Positions 1 to 8,284 of a DNA stretch of 34,381 nt are shown piece by piece (position 1 is the first letter of the stretch; each line of letters starts with the position of its first letter). The position numbers and the translations under genes were made by a program. Below the pieces are notes generated by a model that saw nothing but the letters and a program-made list of their open reading frames with translations, ran no database searches and was not told where the DNA came from. This DNA comes from Mikrocytos mackini. Lineage: Eukaryota > Endomyxa > Ascetosporea > Mikrocytida > Mikrocytiidae. Location of the stretch: positions 1 through 34,381 of the forward strand of contig JASNJN010000175.1 of NCBI GenBank assembly GCA_030180075.1. Direction: 5' to 3'.

Positions 1-92
1 CCCTAGTCATGAGCCTTAATATACAAGGGGTGAGCGGAAGGTATTCAGATGATACTGGCTCAAAGTATTTTTCAAAATANAACTNGTCCAAA

Positions 93-619
93 CAATCCAT
101 AAAACCGTAAACCTCCCCATAACAAAACCAAAAGAAAAGGAATTATCAGGTAGGAGTCTATCAATGCTTCAAGAGAAATTTAAAAATAAAAAATATCTTC
201 TGATTGATGAATTTTCAATGTTAGGCCAGTTAGAATTTTATTGGCTTGATTCAAGACTCAAACAAATAATGAGCAATAACCAAATTTTTGGAGGACTTTC
301 TATAATCCTTTGTGGCGATATATTCCGGCTACCACCTGTAAAAGGCCATCCGCTATACGATAAACAATACAAAAGATTTGAAGAACAATTTGGAGTCTTT
401 CTTTATCGCGAATTCAATAAAATATTTATTTTGGATAAGATAATGAGACAACAAGGTGATGAATCTTCTTTATTTATCACTCTTTTAGAAAATCTTAGAT
501 TGGGAAACCCATCTACCAACGATTGGGCGTATTTGAAAAATAATTTTATTTATCATGAAAATATTACTTTGCAAAGTAAGGCAATAAAATTATTTGCAAC
601 AAACAATGACGCAAAGTAA
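93..619 (+). pseudogene. PIF1/Helitron-type helicase fragment, plus-strand copy
   Basis: The frame is open through the whole left arm, with an ATG at 164, and ends at a stop at 617-619. It shows Walker B-like LLIDEFSML, a later FGG-LSIILCGD stretch and the RLPPV motif (normally QLPPV), which together are the helicase motifs II and III of PIF1-family and Helitron replicative helicases. The last residues, LFATNNDAK, resemble the family's segment after motif III. Walker A, the C-terminal half and any Rep/HUH nuclease are missing, so this is a fragment. It ends where the inverted copy starts (611). Helitron origin is inferred from the FGG...GD-x-x-x-LPPV spacing; a cellular PIF1 remnant is the alternative. 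Confidence 0.75.
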
Positions 620-1090
620 TATTTTCATGATAAATAAAATTATTTTTCAAATACGCCCAATCATTGGTAGATGGGTTTCCCAATCTAAGATTTTCTAAAA
701 GAGTGATAAATAAAGGAGATTCATCACCTTGTTGTCTCATTATCTTATCCAAAATAAATATTTTATTGAATTCGCGATAAAGAAAGAATCCAAATTGTTC
801 TTCAAATCTTTTTTATTGTTTATCATATAGCGGATGGCCTTTTACAGGTGGTAGCTGGAATATATCGCCACAAAGGATTATAGAAAGTCCTCCAAAAATC
901 TGGTCATTGCTCATTATTTGTTTGAGTCTTGAATCAAGCCAATAAAATTCTAACTGGCCTAACATTGAAAATTCATCAATCAGAAGATATTTTTTATTTT
1001 TAAATTTTTCTTGAAGCATTGATAGATTCTTACCTGATAATTTCTTCTCTTTTGGTTTTGTTATGGGGAGGTTTACGGTTTTATGGATTG
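93..1090. repeat. 480-bp inverted repeat (fold-back) of helicase sequence
   Basis: Bases 93-572 are repeated in reverse complement at 611-1090, leaving a 38-nt loop (573-610). The arms are near-identical but not identical: for example GAATCTTCTT against GAATCTCCTT near 465, and TAC against TAA in the codon after the DKQ residues. The loop continues the reading frame of the left arm, so the plus-strand copy runs on and the minus-strand copy was joined to it. Ns sit at the outer edges of both arms (80, 85, 1092-1093). It could be a genuine inverted duplication of transposon sequence or an assembly or amplification chimera; the substitutions favour two real copies or two alleles. Confidence 0.85.
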
Positions 1091-1673
1091 ANNGAAGAAC
1101 TAAACTATTTGTTGCATTGACAAATTTGGATTTCAAAATCAATGGCTCCATTTCTTTAATGAGCCGGGTTCTTTCTTCTTCACTATAAATTTCCAAATTT
1201 TGATTTTCTGTCTGTGCCACGCCCGATATGTTACTGTTGTCTTCGTTGCATACAAATGATGTATCGTGTGCTATGGATAGTCTGGTAACATTTGTTTTAT
1301 TCTGAATAAACAATAAAAACGACCCTATGCTAGAATAGTAAAGACAAGTACGAATCTGTTCGCATGTATTGCATTCATTGCTTTGGATCTTTTGGTCAAA
1401 AACACTATATTACTGGTTGTAGTGTTTGTATGTCATAGGCTGACCAGATGGAGCACATATTAATTCTAAGGGTGTTTTTGACGCTGGGATATTGTGTCTA
1501 AATGATTTTGGTGGAAGAATGTGTCCATCCTCCCCTTGTCTTTTTGATGGTCTGTCTAAGTTGGCAGAACGAATAGAGTGTGTGGCATTTATAAATTTGC
1601 CCTTCCTTGGTGGTTTGATTTCTTTTGTTGTTATAAGTTGTTGTTCAAAGTCGGGTTTTTCAATTGAAATAAA
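611..1673 (-). pseudogene. PIF1/Helitron-type helicase remnant, minus-strand copy
   Basis: Reading leftward on the minus strand, one frame stays open from about 1673 to 611 apart from a TAA near 1433 and a TAA at 813-815. The stretch before the first stop (about 80 codons) is not recognisable. After it comes a Cys-containing segment, then the same DEFSML...GDIFQLPPV helicase core as in the plus-strand copy. The nonsense codon at 813-815 replaces a Tyr codon in the other arm, so this copy is dead at that point. There is no ATG at the nominal start near 1313 (it is TTG). The copy extends about 580 bp further upstream than the plus copy, so it holds more of the original gene. Confidence 0.65.
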
Positions 1674-1723
1674 TTAATTATTTTCGTAAATTAACATTTT
1701 GTGGCGTGACTGCTATTCGTATA

Positions 1724-2255
1724 CAGTAAACTACGAAGGTTTAGCCAATTTCAAGACTTAGTCGCTCCATTCTTAGCCAATTTTTAGGGGGTTAGTCCAA
1801 TTTAATTAAAAATATTTTACTGTTTAAGTGCTTCTGGGGCTCTGAAAATGATACAGGATCGTAAAAATATTGNGTTTACCCCAAATCAATCGCTTATTCA
1901 TTGTTTTATTTAGTTCTTTAGGTGGGCAACATTCTAGTGTTAGTCAAATTACAAAATAATTTTGAAATACCTGTAAATTGTATTTATCCCCATTTTTTAA
2001 CCGAACTCTGTGGTTAAAACGTTTCCCCGTGGTTTTACTTGTATTTAAAATTCACCATTCTTTTTTATATATGGAAATAGACATTATAAATAGGTTTTAT
2101 ATGATTTTCCTGAATGGATGATACAACCAANNGTCCTCCTTGGGGAAACAACAAATTGAGATTTTTGTTACCAAAATATATAAAGAGAATTTAGAAGTCT
2201 TAGCCAGTCCAAGGCATTTTGGGACAAAAACCGGCTAAACCTTCAGAGTTTACTG
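1724..2255. mobile_element. 532-bp MITE with TA target duplication
   Basis: The ends are 23-bp imperfect inverted repeats: CAGTAAACTACGAAGG... at 1724-1746, mirrored by ...CCTTCAGAGTTTACTG at 2233-2255. TA dinucleotides flank both (1722-1723, 2256-2257). There is no coding capacity inside. CAGT ends with TA duplication are typical of Tc1/mariner/pogo-class elements. The subterminal parts both carry 'ttagcca'/'tggct' words. A related single end lies at 31222-31280. Confidence 0.75.
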
Positions 2256-2257
2256 TA

Positions 2258-2528
2258 GTTGAAGTATTGATTTTGACTTTAAGAGAAATGTAAAACTTTA
2301 TTTGTATATTTTATAGACGTTTGCAAAAATATCCGTACGATATTGTAAACTTCCATACTGAAAATCGAAGAGATTATTTTGTGAATAAAAAATTGTACAC
2401 GATGTTTTGCAGTTTGTTTGCCCAAATATAGGTCTAATTTTAAAAAATAGAGATCACAATATCACAACATTTTCACTTTTACTCATTCATCCTCAAAAGG
2501 ACGGAATTTAAAAATTTAAAATTTTCCC
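2258..2528. other. AT-rich spacer, no gene seen
   Basis: No open frame, RNA gene or repeat was recognised between the MITE and the GC-rich repeat fragment. Confidence 0.5.
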
Positions 2529-2617
2529 TGGGTATCGCTGCAGGGTGCAACACGAGCCCAGGATGGAGGTGAAGAGTCCGAGGTCGCAACAACTAGCGCG
2601 ACAAGGGCTCCACATTA
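2529..2617 (+). repeat. Fragment of GC-rich dispersed repeat
   Basis: This roughly 90-bp GC-rich stretch aligns loosely with the start of the larger GC-rich island at 32113. Shared words are ATGGAGGTGAA, CGAGG, and ACTAG-G-G-GACAAG in the same order and spacing. It ends exactly where the MULE terminal repeat begins (2618). The family is not identified; a non-LTR retrotransposon part is one possibility. Confidence 0.55.
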
Positions 2618-3032
2618 CATGTCGAATAAATCTGGCAAAAAGTGTACTCAATATATACGTTTGTTTTTGTTTTTGTTGTAATATTATATTTATATCTATC
2701 TAGAGATGGATTTTTCAAATACCTTGTATCACATTACCTCAATTTGAAAGGTTTGTTATTAATTTCAGAATTTTATATAACTTTTACCAAATACTAAATA
2801 TTTGGCTACAACTTAATTGGATTCTGTATATAACTATAGTGTAAGATATATAATGATTTAGATACGAACTGAATAAACTATATATTTTACATTTTTAAAA
2901 TTTTAAATTTCAGATGAATTGCAAATTTTGTGAATTCGTTTCACAAGACAAAAAATCCTTATTGGTGCATAGAGCACAAAAGCACAATGCTGATAAAGAC
3001 CCCTTTTGCCTTTTGTGCAATAAGTATTACAA
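2618..3032. repeat. Left MULE terminal inverted repeat (415 bp)
   Basis: Reverse complement of 7038-7452 with very few differences, such as attctgtata against attatgtata. It contains a TTTAAATTTCAG stretch immediately before an ATG at 2914 and the first 40 or so codons of the zinc-finger ORF. The repeat breaks off inside the codons of the second zinc finger. Confidence 0.9.
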
Positions 3033-3087
3033 GATATCTGTTTGGGAAATTATTATAAAACATGCACTTAATTTCGTCATTGATTAG
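2914..3087 (+). CDS. Solo zinc-finger mini-ORF inside the left MULE TIR (57 aa)
   Basis: The left TIR duplicates the start of the zinc-finger ORF found at 7156 on the other strand. From the ATG at 2914 it encodes a complete first C2H2 finger (Cys3, Cys6, His19, His24) and the CxxC half of a second (FCLLC). It then leaves the repeat and runs into about 17 unrelated codons, stopping at 3085-3087. The second finger loses its histidines. Whether it is translated is unknown. If it is, it would give a DNA-binding fragment without transposase, which could compete for transposon ends; that role is inference. It may equally be a passive by-product of TIR length. Confidence 0.35.
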   Translation: MNCKFCEFVSQDKKSLLVHRAQKHNADKDPFCLLCNKYYKISVWEIIIKHALNFVID

Positions 3088-4742
3088 ACAGCTGTTCATT
3101 TTACAACATTCGGAAATCAGCGTTTAAAGACTAATAGTATGCTGTGAATTATTGCTTGATTCTTACAAGTTGCTTCGTATTCACAGTCATCCATAAACAG
3201 GATATCAATATAATCTGAACAACACTTTAAATTAGACATAAGACCAAGAGTTACATCTATTGAGAAGTGTATTACTGCCAAACTGACATTTACCATTGTT
3301 GTTTTCACTTAAAAAGCAAAACAAAACGATTTAAAGAATATACACAAACCCAAGTGCCAATCTTCATAATACGATGTTGAATGCGATAGAACAAATTTGG
3401 CATGGAATTTAACATACAAACAGAACGATGGAATAGCTTTATTGTATGAATATAAATGTAACTTTATATCTTTGGTAGATGTGGGATTTATTAAAAAAAA
3501 TAATTGATTTATAAATTTTGATTAAAATTTACATTGGTAAACTACGTTGAACAATAAGATCTATTTGGTAAACTACCTATCGGGTTGTGTCTGATATTAT
3601 TTTAAAATAAAATAATTTTTACTTTTAGAAGCTGCGGAACTGAACTTTTTAAACATATTATGGATAATTTCAAACTAGCCAATAATAATTTAATAACTCC
3701 TCCATATTTTGACCAAAAGCAATTTCCAAAATTTAACTTTCATAACATTCCAAATTCCAAGAACTACTAAGAGCTGCGGAGAAGAAAATCGAAAATGCAG
3801 ATGGTGTGTGTATTGACAGTCGCCATTTCATTGATTCAACCATATACTGGAATTGGCAAGAACATACTACAAATTTGGGAAATACTAACCGAGAATGCAA
3901 TCAACCTAATCTTAAGAGCTTTGCGACACAGATACAAACATCAAAAGAGTCCAACCAATATTCAACGGAGTCAACTGGGATGTCATTTATACTATCAACC
4001 TGAATTCTAATGTTTCGTTTGAAATGAGTCAACAAAAAAGACATATGAAAATTCTCTAATGCTTCGCCATATCAAATGTATCCAACTATATAACAAATTG
4101 AGCGATCAACTGTATTCTTAAGAATTCTCACTGAGCTTTGTTCAATCATTTATTACTCCCAACTATAACTATCTTAAGGAAGAATATTATGGATAGCTTT
4201 AGGAGGAATAACAAAGATGTTATAGTAGAAATCGGAAATAAACCGACTGAAGACATATAAACAAAGGAAACAACACGGGCCATTCAATAGCCATCTTTAT
4301 GCTTTAGAAATCTGGTATTTTCACAGTGTAATACAAAAACAACATTTAAAATGTGCTTATGAATGTAATCTTAACACAAGATGTCTATAAGAAACACTTC
4401 CTCCATGATTAAGCCGTTGAGATTTCTGTCTATATTAATAGTTCAAAGTTTATCTTGTTAAAAGTAAAAGGAAAATTATGCTATTTAAATATTCTAATGG
4501 CCATAAAGCTTTCTTGTATAAATTTAATTATTAGACAATTCTATTTAATTGTGATAGATTATAGTGTAATAAGCATAATAATAATAATAATTAAAAAGGA
4601 CCTATATAAAAGAAATGTATTATCTTTGTTTTAATTTTAAACCAATATTATTAAAAATTTACATATTCATGAAACTATCATTCAACTTATGATATTCAAT
4701 AGCCAGAACATGTGATAACAAATTATTTATTCTCCAAAACGC
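3033..4742. other. MULE internal region without an intact gene
   Basis: 1.7 kb between the left TIR and the transposase stop. A frame from about 3746 to 4003 on the plus strand is open and reads like protein (ELLRAAEKKIENADGV, then a Trp/His-rich part), but it begins without an ATG and matches nothing I recognise. A minus-strand frame at 3117-3308 starts at GTG and also has no recognisable domain. These may be relics of a second element gene (MULEs often carry one) or captured sequence. The part near 4560-4640 is simple AT-rich DNA. Confidence 0.4.
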
Positions 4743-6947
4743 TTAAAAATTTCGCTTTTGCTTCTTCATTGCCCTCTTCTCAAAATTATAATTCTTTTCT
4801 TTTTCATGGAGTTTCATAACCTTTTCATTTAATATATCAATATTTTGTGAGATTTCAGATATATGATCATGGCTTTTTAAACCCGCACAACTGTTAATGA
4901 ATAACGTCATTTTTTTGGCCAAGTTGGTTTGTTCAATAGTTATTGCATCTTTTAAAGCAGTTTCCTCTCCCGAAGTTTCTGTTCCATGGAAATATACCTC
5001 AATTTCATGTTGTAAGCTTGATATTTGATTAAATTCCCGACTTTTGCTTTGATCTGAGTTCTGTGAAGTTAAATTAGTTCCAAATACAGAATCCACAGGT
5101 ATTTGTTTAGTTGTACTTCCAACCACACCCAGTTCCTCTTTTGATGTTTCTTTAATATCGCTGTTTCTTATTGTGCTCTGCTTCCTTATGACATCAAGTT
5201 TTGTACCATGTATAATGGGGGTTTGTTCAGTATAATCATAGCTATTTTTTGTATCAGGTATATGCTTTGAATTCTTAGTTTTTCTTTCTTTTGCAAGATA
5301 CAAAGCTAAATAATGTATGTGCTTGCAGAGTATCTTTTTTGATAAGAACATGAGACAACTACAAGACACAGAATGGTAACATATTGAACACTCTTTGCAT
5401 ATGATTTGGCAGTTATTACTGCAGATTCCTGGGCTTTTGATGTGTACCTTGTATATTCTAACCAGATATCCTGTTGCCGACTTTTCAATTCTATAATCAA
5501 CCATATCCAACGCTTTACTATGTGATTCTACCATTGTTTTGAATCTGTGGCCTTTATATTCCAAATTGTCACTACTTAAAGATCGAAATTGATGACTAAG
5601 AATATGATTGTCAAACCGAATTAATTTCTCTAACAATAAGTCGATGCGATTATTCTTCTTCCTTTCCAAATAGTTTGCTTTTATTACATTAAACATTGAT
5701 TCTTGGAACATATTCACGTTGACAAAACTTTTCTTTCTGTAAACCAAAGACCAGTTTTTAATGGATTTGTCATATTGTGAATAAAAATATGTATGAAATT
5801 CCTTACAGATTTTCAGTATTAACAATAAGAATTCTTTGTATGCTTTTTTGAACAATTCGGCACTAGAGATTAGAATTAAATTATTAAACTCTCCGTGAAC
5901 TTTAGCCCGAGTTACCTTATTTGAAATCTTAAAGATCATGTTTCTCTGTATGGCTTTCTTGACATGCCATAAACAAAATAACCACGAAGAAGAGTCTGTG
6001 AACGTAGTTTGATATGAAGTATAATATTGTGGCGCCATATCGGACATGATGTAATCAGTGCTGAAATTATTCATTGTTGTAGAATTTAGATTTCGAAAAA
6101 TTCTTGTAATAAGTTTAGTATTCTCGAAGTTCAATACACAGTAAAAAATTGGTCTTGGTTTTAGTGCCGAGTCCAATACACTTGCAACTATTAACTTATA
6201 GTTGTATAAATTTGTGCCATGAGTGGCATCAATTAAAAGGCAGCTGTGTCTTTTATTTCTTTCCAAGAATTCTACTTGAGCATGAGTTTGAAATAACAAA
6301 AAAAATTCGTCCGATCCTTCCACGTCATCTTCAATATCATAAATATTAGTAAATAGATGTTTAATAATCTTACCTGCTGTATATTTTTTTATGTTAAGAA
6401 TTATACTTTTTAAATCTGAATTGTGTAGTTTGCTAGTTATGCAAAAATTATTTTTTAAATAACGCAGGTAAGCCATTGTTATAAGCTGTCTCTTCGAAGT
6501 TACCAAGCCTTTTATGGTATCCAAAATCGATTGATAGATTTCTGATAGAGGTATACCGGTTTTAATTTGGTTGATCAAACCTTGTTTCACAACTTTTGGA
6601 ATTCTTATCTTTGATAAATCAATAAGATGGTTGTGTGTATTCCTATAAGTTAAATAGTAATTTTGTTGCTTTGATTTGTCGATCGTATAGAAAGAATTGC
6701 AAGAAAATCTACCATTGGTTTTATAATTACAGCGGTACGAAGTTCTTAGATAGTCTCCGCGTTTCTTGTCTCCAGATGTCAAGATGAAGTTATAATGTTC
6801 CAATAACACGTTGTCATTCAGATAAGTTTCTAATTCTGAAAATGATAGAAAGAAGACACTTTTATCGGGAATCTCTATTGTGTAATTTTGAACTTTATAA
6901 TCAATTAAATCAGTGGAGAGGAGTTTCGTTTTCGTTTGCAAGTTCAT
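4743..6947 (-). CDS. MULE transposase (734 aa)
   Basis: DDE-type transposase that would cut and join the element's ends. Residues 70-110 form a WRKY/FLYWCH-like zinc-binding DNA-binding motif (Cys73, Cys83, His105, His107). The catalytic core follows: Asp240 in LLIDATHGTN, Asp303 in MSDMAPQYY, and the family's C-x2-H in FCLWHV (Cys325, His328). A SWIM finger lies at 529-543 (CSC, nine residues, CKH), preceded by extra cysteines at 509-523. The C-terminal 150 residues are polar and end in a basic, coiled-coil-like tail. Length and domain order are normal for MULE transposases, and the frame is intact. Its ATG overlaps the stop of the upstream zinc-finger ORF as ATGA, so the two could be joined by a -1 shift or by termination-reinitiation. 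Confidence 0.92.
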   Translation of the reverse strand: MNLQTKTKLLSTDLIDYKVQNYTIEIPDKSVFFLSFSELETYLNDNVLLEHYNFILTSGDKKRGDYLRTSYRCNYKTNGRFSCNSFYTIDKSKQQNYYLTYRNTHNHLIDLSKIRIPKVVKQGLINQIKTGIPLSEIYQSILDTIKGLVTSKRQLITMAYLRYLKNNFCITSKLHNSDLKSIILNIKKYTAGKIIKHLFTNIYDIEDDVEGSDEFFLLFQTHAQVEFLERNKRHSCLLIDATHGTNLYNYKLIVASVLDSALKPRPIFYCVLNFENTKLITRIFRNLNSTTMNNFSTDYIMSDMAPQYYTSYQTTFTDSSSWLFCLWHVKKAIQRNMIFKISNKVTRAKVHGEFNNLILISSAELFKKAYKEFLLLILKICKEFHTYFYSQYDKSIKNWSLVYRKKSFVNVNMFQESMFNVIKANYLERKKNNRIDLLLEKLIRFDNHILSHQFRSLSSDNLEYKGHRFKTMVESHSKALDMVDYRIEKSATGYLVRIYKVHIKSPGICSNNCQIICKECSICYHSVSCSCLMFLSKKILCKHIHYLALYLAKERKTKNSKHIPDTKNSYDYTEQTPIIHGTKLDVIRKQSTIRNSDIKETSKEELGVVGSTTKQIPVDSVFGTNLTSQNSDQSKSREFNQISSLQHEIEVYFHGTETSGEETALKDAITIEQTNLAKKMTLFINSCAGLKSHDHISEISQNIDILNEKVMKLHEKEKNYNFEKRAMKKQKRNF

Positions 6948-7156
6948 TTTTTAAAAACAGCGTGAATAGTTTCTTTTATATGTAATAAAATGATGTGTTT
7001 CTTTGTCTTTTTGTGGTTTGTGTAAGATTGTTTTGATTTGTAATACTTATTGCACAAAAGGCAAAAGGGGTCTTTATCAGCATTGTGCTTTTGTGCTCTA
7101 TGCACCAATAAGGATTTTTTGTCTTGTGAAACGAATTCACAAAATTTGCAATTCAT
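6944..7156 (-). CDS. Two-C2H2-zinc-finger ORF of the MULE (70 aa)
   Basis: Small protein of two C2H2-like fingers: MNCKFCEF with H-x4-H, then FCLLCNKYY with H-x5-H. It is followed by a short basic tail. It starts inside the right TIR just after TTTAAATTTCAG, and its stop codon overlaps the transposase ATG (ATGA). The bases before the stop are TTT AAA AAA, a run of six A that could allow a -1 slip into the transposase frame. It is not a canonical X-XXY-YYZ heptamer. Likely role: recognition of transposon ends, either as the transposase N-terminus or as a separate factor. A simple frameshift mutation splitting one gene is the alternative. Confidence 0.7.
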   Translation of the reverse strand: MNCKFCEFVSQDKKSLLVHRAQKHNADKDPFCLLCNKYYKSKQSYTNHKKTKKHIILLHIKETIHAVFKK

Positions 7157-7452
7157 CTGAAATTTAAAATTTTAAAAATGTAAAATATATAGTTTATTCA
7201 GTTCGTATCTAAATCATTATATATCTTACACTATAGTTATATACATAATCCAATTAAGTTGTAGCCAAATATTTAGTATTTGGTAAAAGTTATATAAAAT
7301 TCTGAAATTAATAACAAACCTTTCAAATTGAGGTAATGTGATACAAGGTATTTGAAAAATCCATCTCTAGATAGATATAAATATAATATTACAACAAAAA
7401 CAAAAACAAACGTATATATTGAGTACACTTTTTGCCAGATTTATTCGACATG
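7038..7452. repeat. Right MULE terminal inverted repeat (415 bp)
   Basis: Mirror of 2618-3032. It holds the promoter region and the first codons of the zinc-finger ORF on the minus strand. Its outer end CGACATG lies three bases from a palindrome array (7455). Confidence 0.9.
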
Positions 7453-7454
7453 TT

Positions 7455-7576
7455 GGTCAGAATACTGACCATGTCGCAGTCAAACGGATGTCATTGTGGT
7501 CAATATGCTGACCATACCGCAATCAAGCGAAATGACAATAGTCAGTATACTGACCATGCCGCAGTCATTGGGTTAA
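7455..7576. repeat. Palindrome array A: three 16-bp palindromes ending in GGGTTAA
   Basis: Three imperfect palindromes, GGTCAGAATACTGACC (7455), GGTCAATATGCTGACC (7498) and AGTCAGTATACTGACC (7540), are spaced 42-43 bp apart, each followed by a CATGCCGCAGTCA-like word. Seventeen bases after the last one comes TTAA (7573-7576), preceded by GGG. TTAA bordered by GGG/CCC is the hallmark of piggyBac-type ends, and subterminal repeats are usual there. To the right of TTAA the sequence is a copy of the element at 33728, where the same TTAA is unoccupied. Read as the right end of a piggyBac-like element whose other end is not in view. Confidence 0.6.
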
Positions 7577-7767
7577 TAGTTATTTAATATCGTTATTAAT
7601 ACATAATCAGAATTATTTTGTCATTTCAGGCCATTTTTACATGAAATTATTCCGATTTCTAGTAAAATAGCTGGATTTTCATCGTTTTATAGGCAATTTG
7701 GCGTAAATAATGCATGTTTTTAGAGAAATTTGCTATAAAATATAAAAGAAATATCTGGGAGCCCTAA
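7573..7767. repeat. Right half of a 466-bp TIR element (second copy at 33455)
   Basis: From TTAATAGTTATTTAATATCG to CTGGGAGCCCTA this aligns with 33730-33920, including the terminal GGGAGCCC followed by TA. The left half of the element is missing here and is replaced by array A. Confidence 0.75.
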
Positions 7768-8098
7768 CAATAACCCCTTTAGGGCGAAAATTATTATGAT
7801 TCATAATTTAAGTACATAAAATAAAAGTTATTTTATTACTAATTTATTGTTTTTAACGAGGACTTTAAACTCATTAAAGGAGGCACCTCGGGTATTCTGT
7901 CCATGATATGATCATGTGTACTATATTAAGTACCCGATACATAATCTACCATATTTTCGATAAGCATCTCGATCAAGATCAAGAGTTTGAATGTCTAGTT
8001 CCAAGTAAATTCTTTTATTTGAAAATTTGAGTGATGATTATAAAATATAATTATGCCAAATGCCATCTAAAGCTATTTCAGAATCTTAATTTTGATGT
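7768..8098. other. Intergenic remnant with a retroelement-like segment
   Basis: No gene. About 45 bp at 7851-7895 (TTTTAACGAGG, then CTTTAAAC, then GGCACCTC) resembles 32981-33020, which lies just upstream of a gag-like fragment; it may be an old LTR or leader piece. The rest is AT-rich. Confidence 0.4.
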
Positions 8099-8221
8099 GT
8101 TACATATATGTACCACATCGGTTGTGATCTAAACATCACTTGGTACATATATATACCACATCGGCTATGATCTAAAAAACAGATGGTACATATATGTACC
8201 ACATCGGTTGTATAGGGTTAA
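8099..8221. repeat. Palindrome array B: three 16-bp palindromes ending in GGGTTAA
   Basis: Copies at 8099, 8142 and 8185 (GGTACATATATGTACC and close variants) recur every 43 bp, each followed by ACATCGG and a GATCTAAA-like word. After the third, 17 bases lead to GGG-TTAA (TTAA at 8218-8221). Geometry is the same as array A, yet the palindrome sequence differs. The TTAA falls within the short terminal repeat of the gypsy element: the other copy of that repeat has an uninterrupted TTAA at 12386. Read as the end of a second piggyBac-like element. Confidence 0.6.
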
Positions 8222-8284
8222 ACTATTCAAATTTTAAGTAAATTCAAATTCAAATTTAAATCTCTTTATGATAGTTCATCATAT
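8218..8284 (-). repeat. Putative ultrashort 3' LTR of the gypsy element
   Basis: 67 bp, matching 12386-12464 apart from a 12-bp tandem insertion in the latter. On the minus strand it starts near TATGATGAACTATCATA, directly after a polypurine tract, and contains the last codons and stop of pol. It is cut at TTAA by array B, so the true LTR may be slightly longer (up to about 100 bp). Confidence 0.5.

Larger units (their letters stand above)
2618..7452 (-). mobile_element. MULE (Mutator-like) DNA transposon, ~4.8 kb
   Basis: The element is bounded by 415-bp terminal inverted repeats (2618-3032 and 7038-7452) whose outer ends read CATGTCGAATAAATC. It carries a full-length-looking MULE transposase (4743-6947, minus) and an upstream zinc-finger ORF (6944-7156, minus) that starts inside the right repeat. 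About 1.7 kb on the other side has no intact gene. Long TIRs and this transposase type are the signature of the Mutator superfamily. The near-identity of the two repeats argues for recent activity. No 8-11 bp target duplication is visible: the flanks are ctccacatta on the left and ttggtcagaa on the right. Confidence 0.85.

Noticed and set aside
1492-1677. 61-codon plus-strand frame
   Set aside because: No ATG start or domain; it lies opposite the minus-strand helicase remnant, which reads more plausibly.
6944-6960. Canonical -1 frameshift heptamer between the zinc-finger and transposase frames
   Set aside because: The run is T TTT AAA AAA TGA. In frame it does not fit X-XXY-YYZ, so only a non-canonical slip is possible.
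2608-7462. Target-site duplication for the MULE
   Set aside because: The ten bases on either side do not match, even when the borders are moved by one or two bases. The insertion site has probably been rearranged.
7455-8221. CRISPR-like repeat-spacer pattern
   Set aside because: Repeats are imperfect palindromes with repeated, not unique, intervening sequence, only three units per array, in a eukaryotic context.
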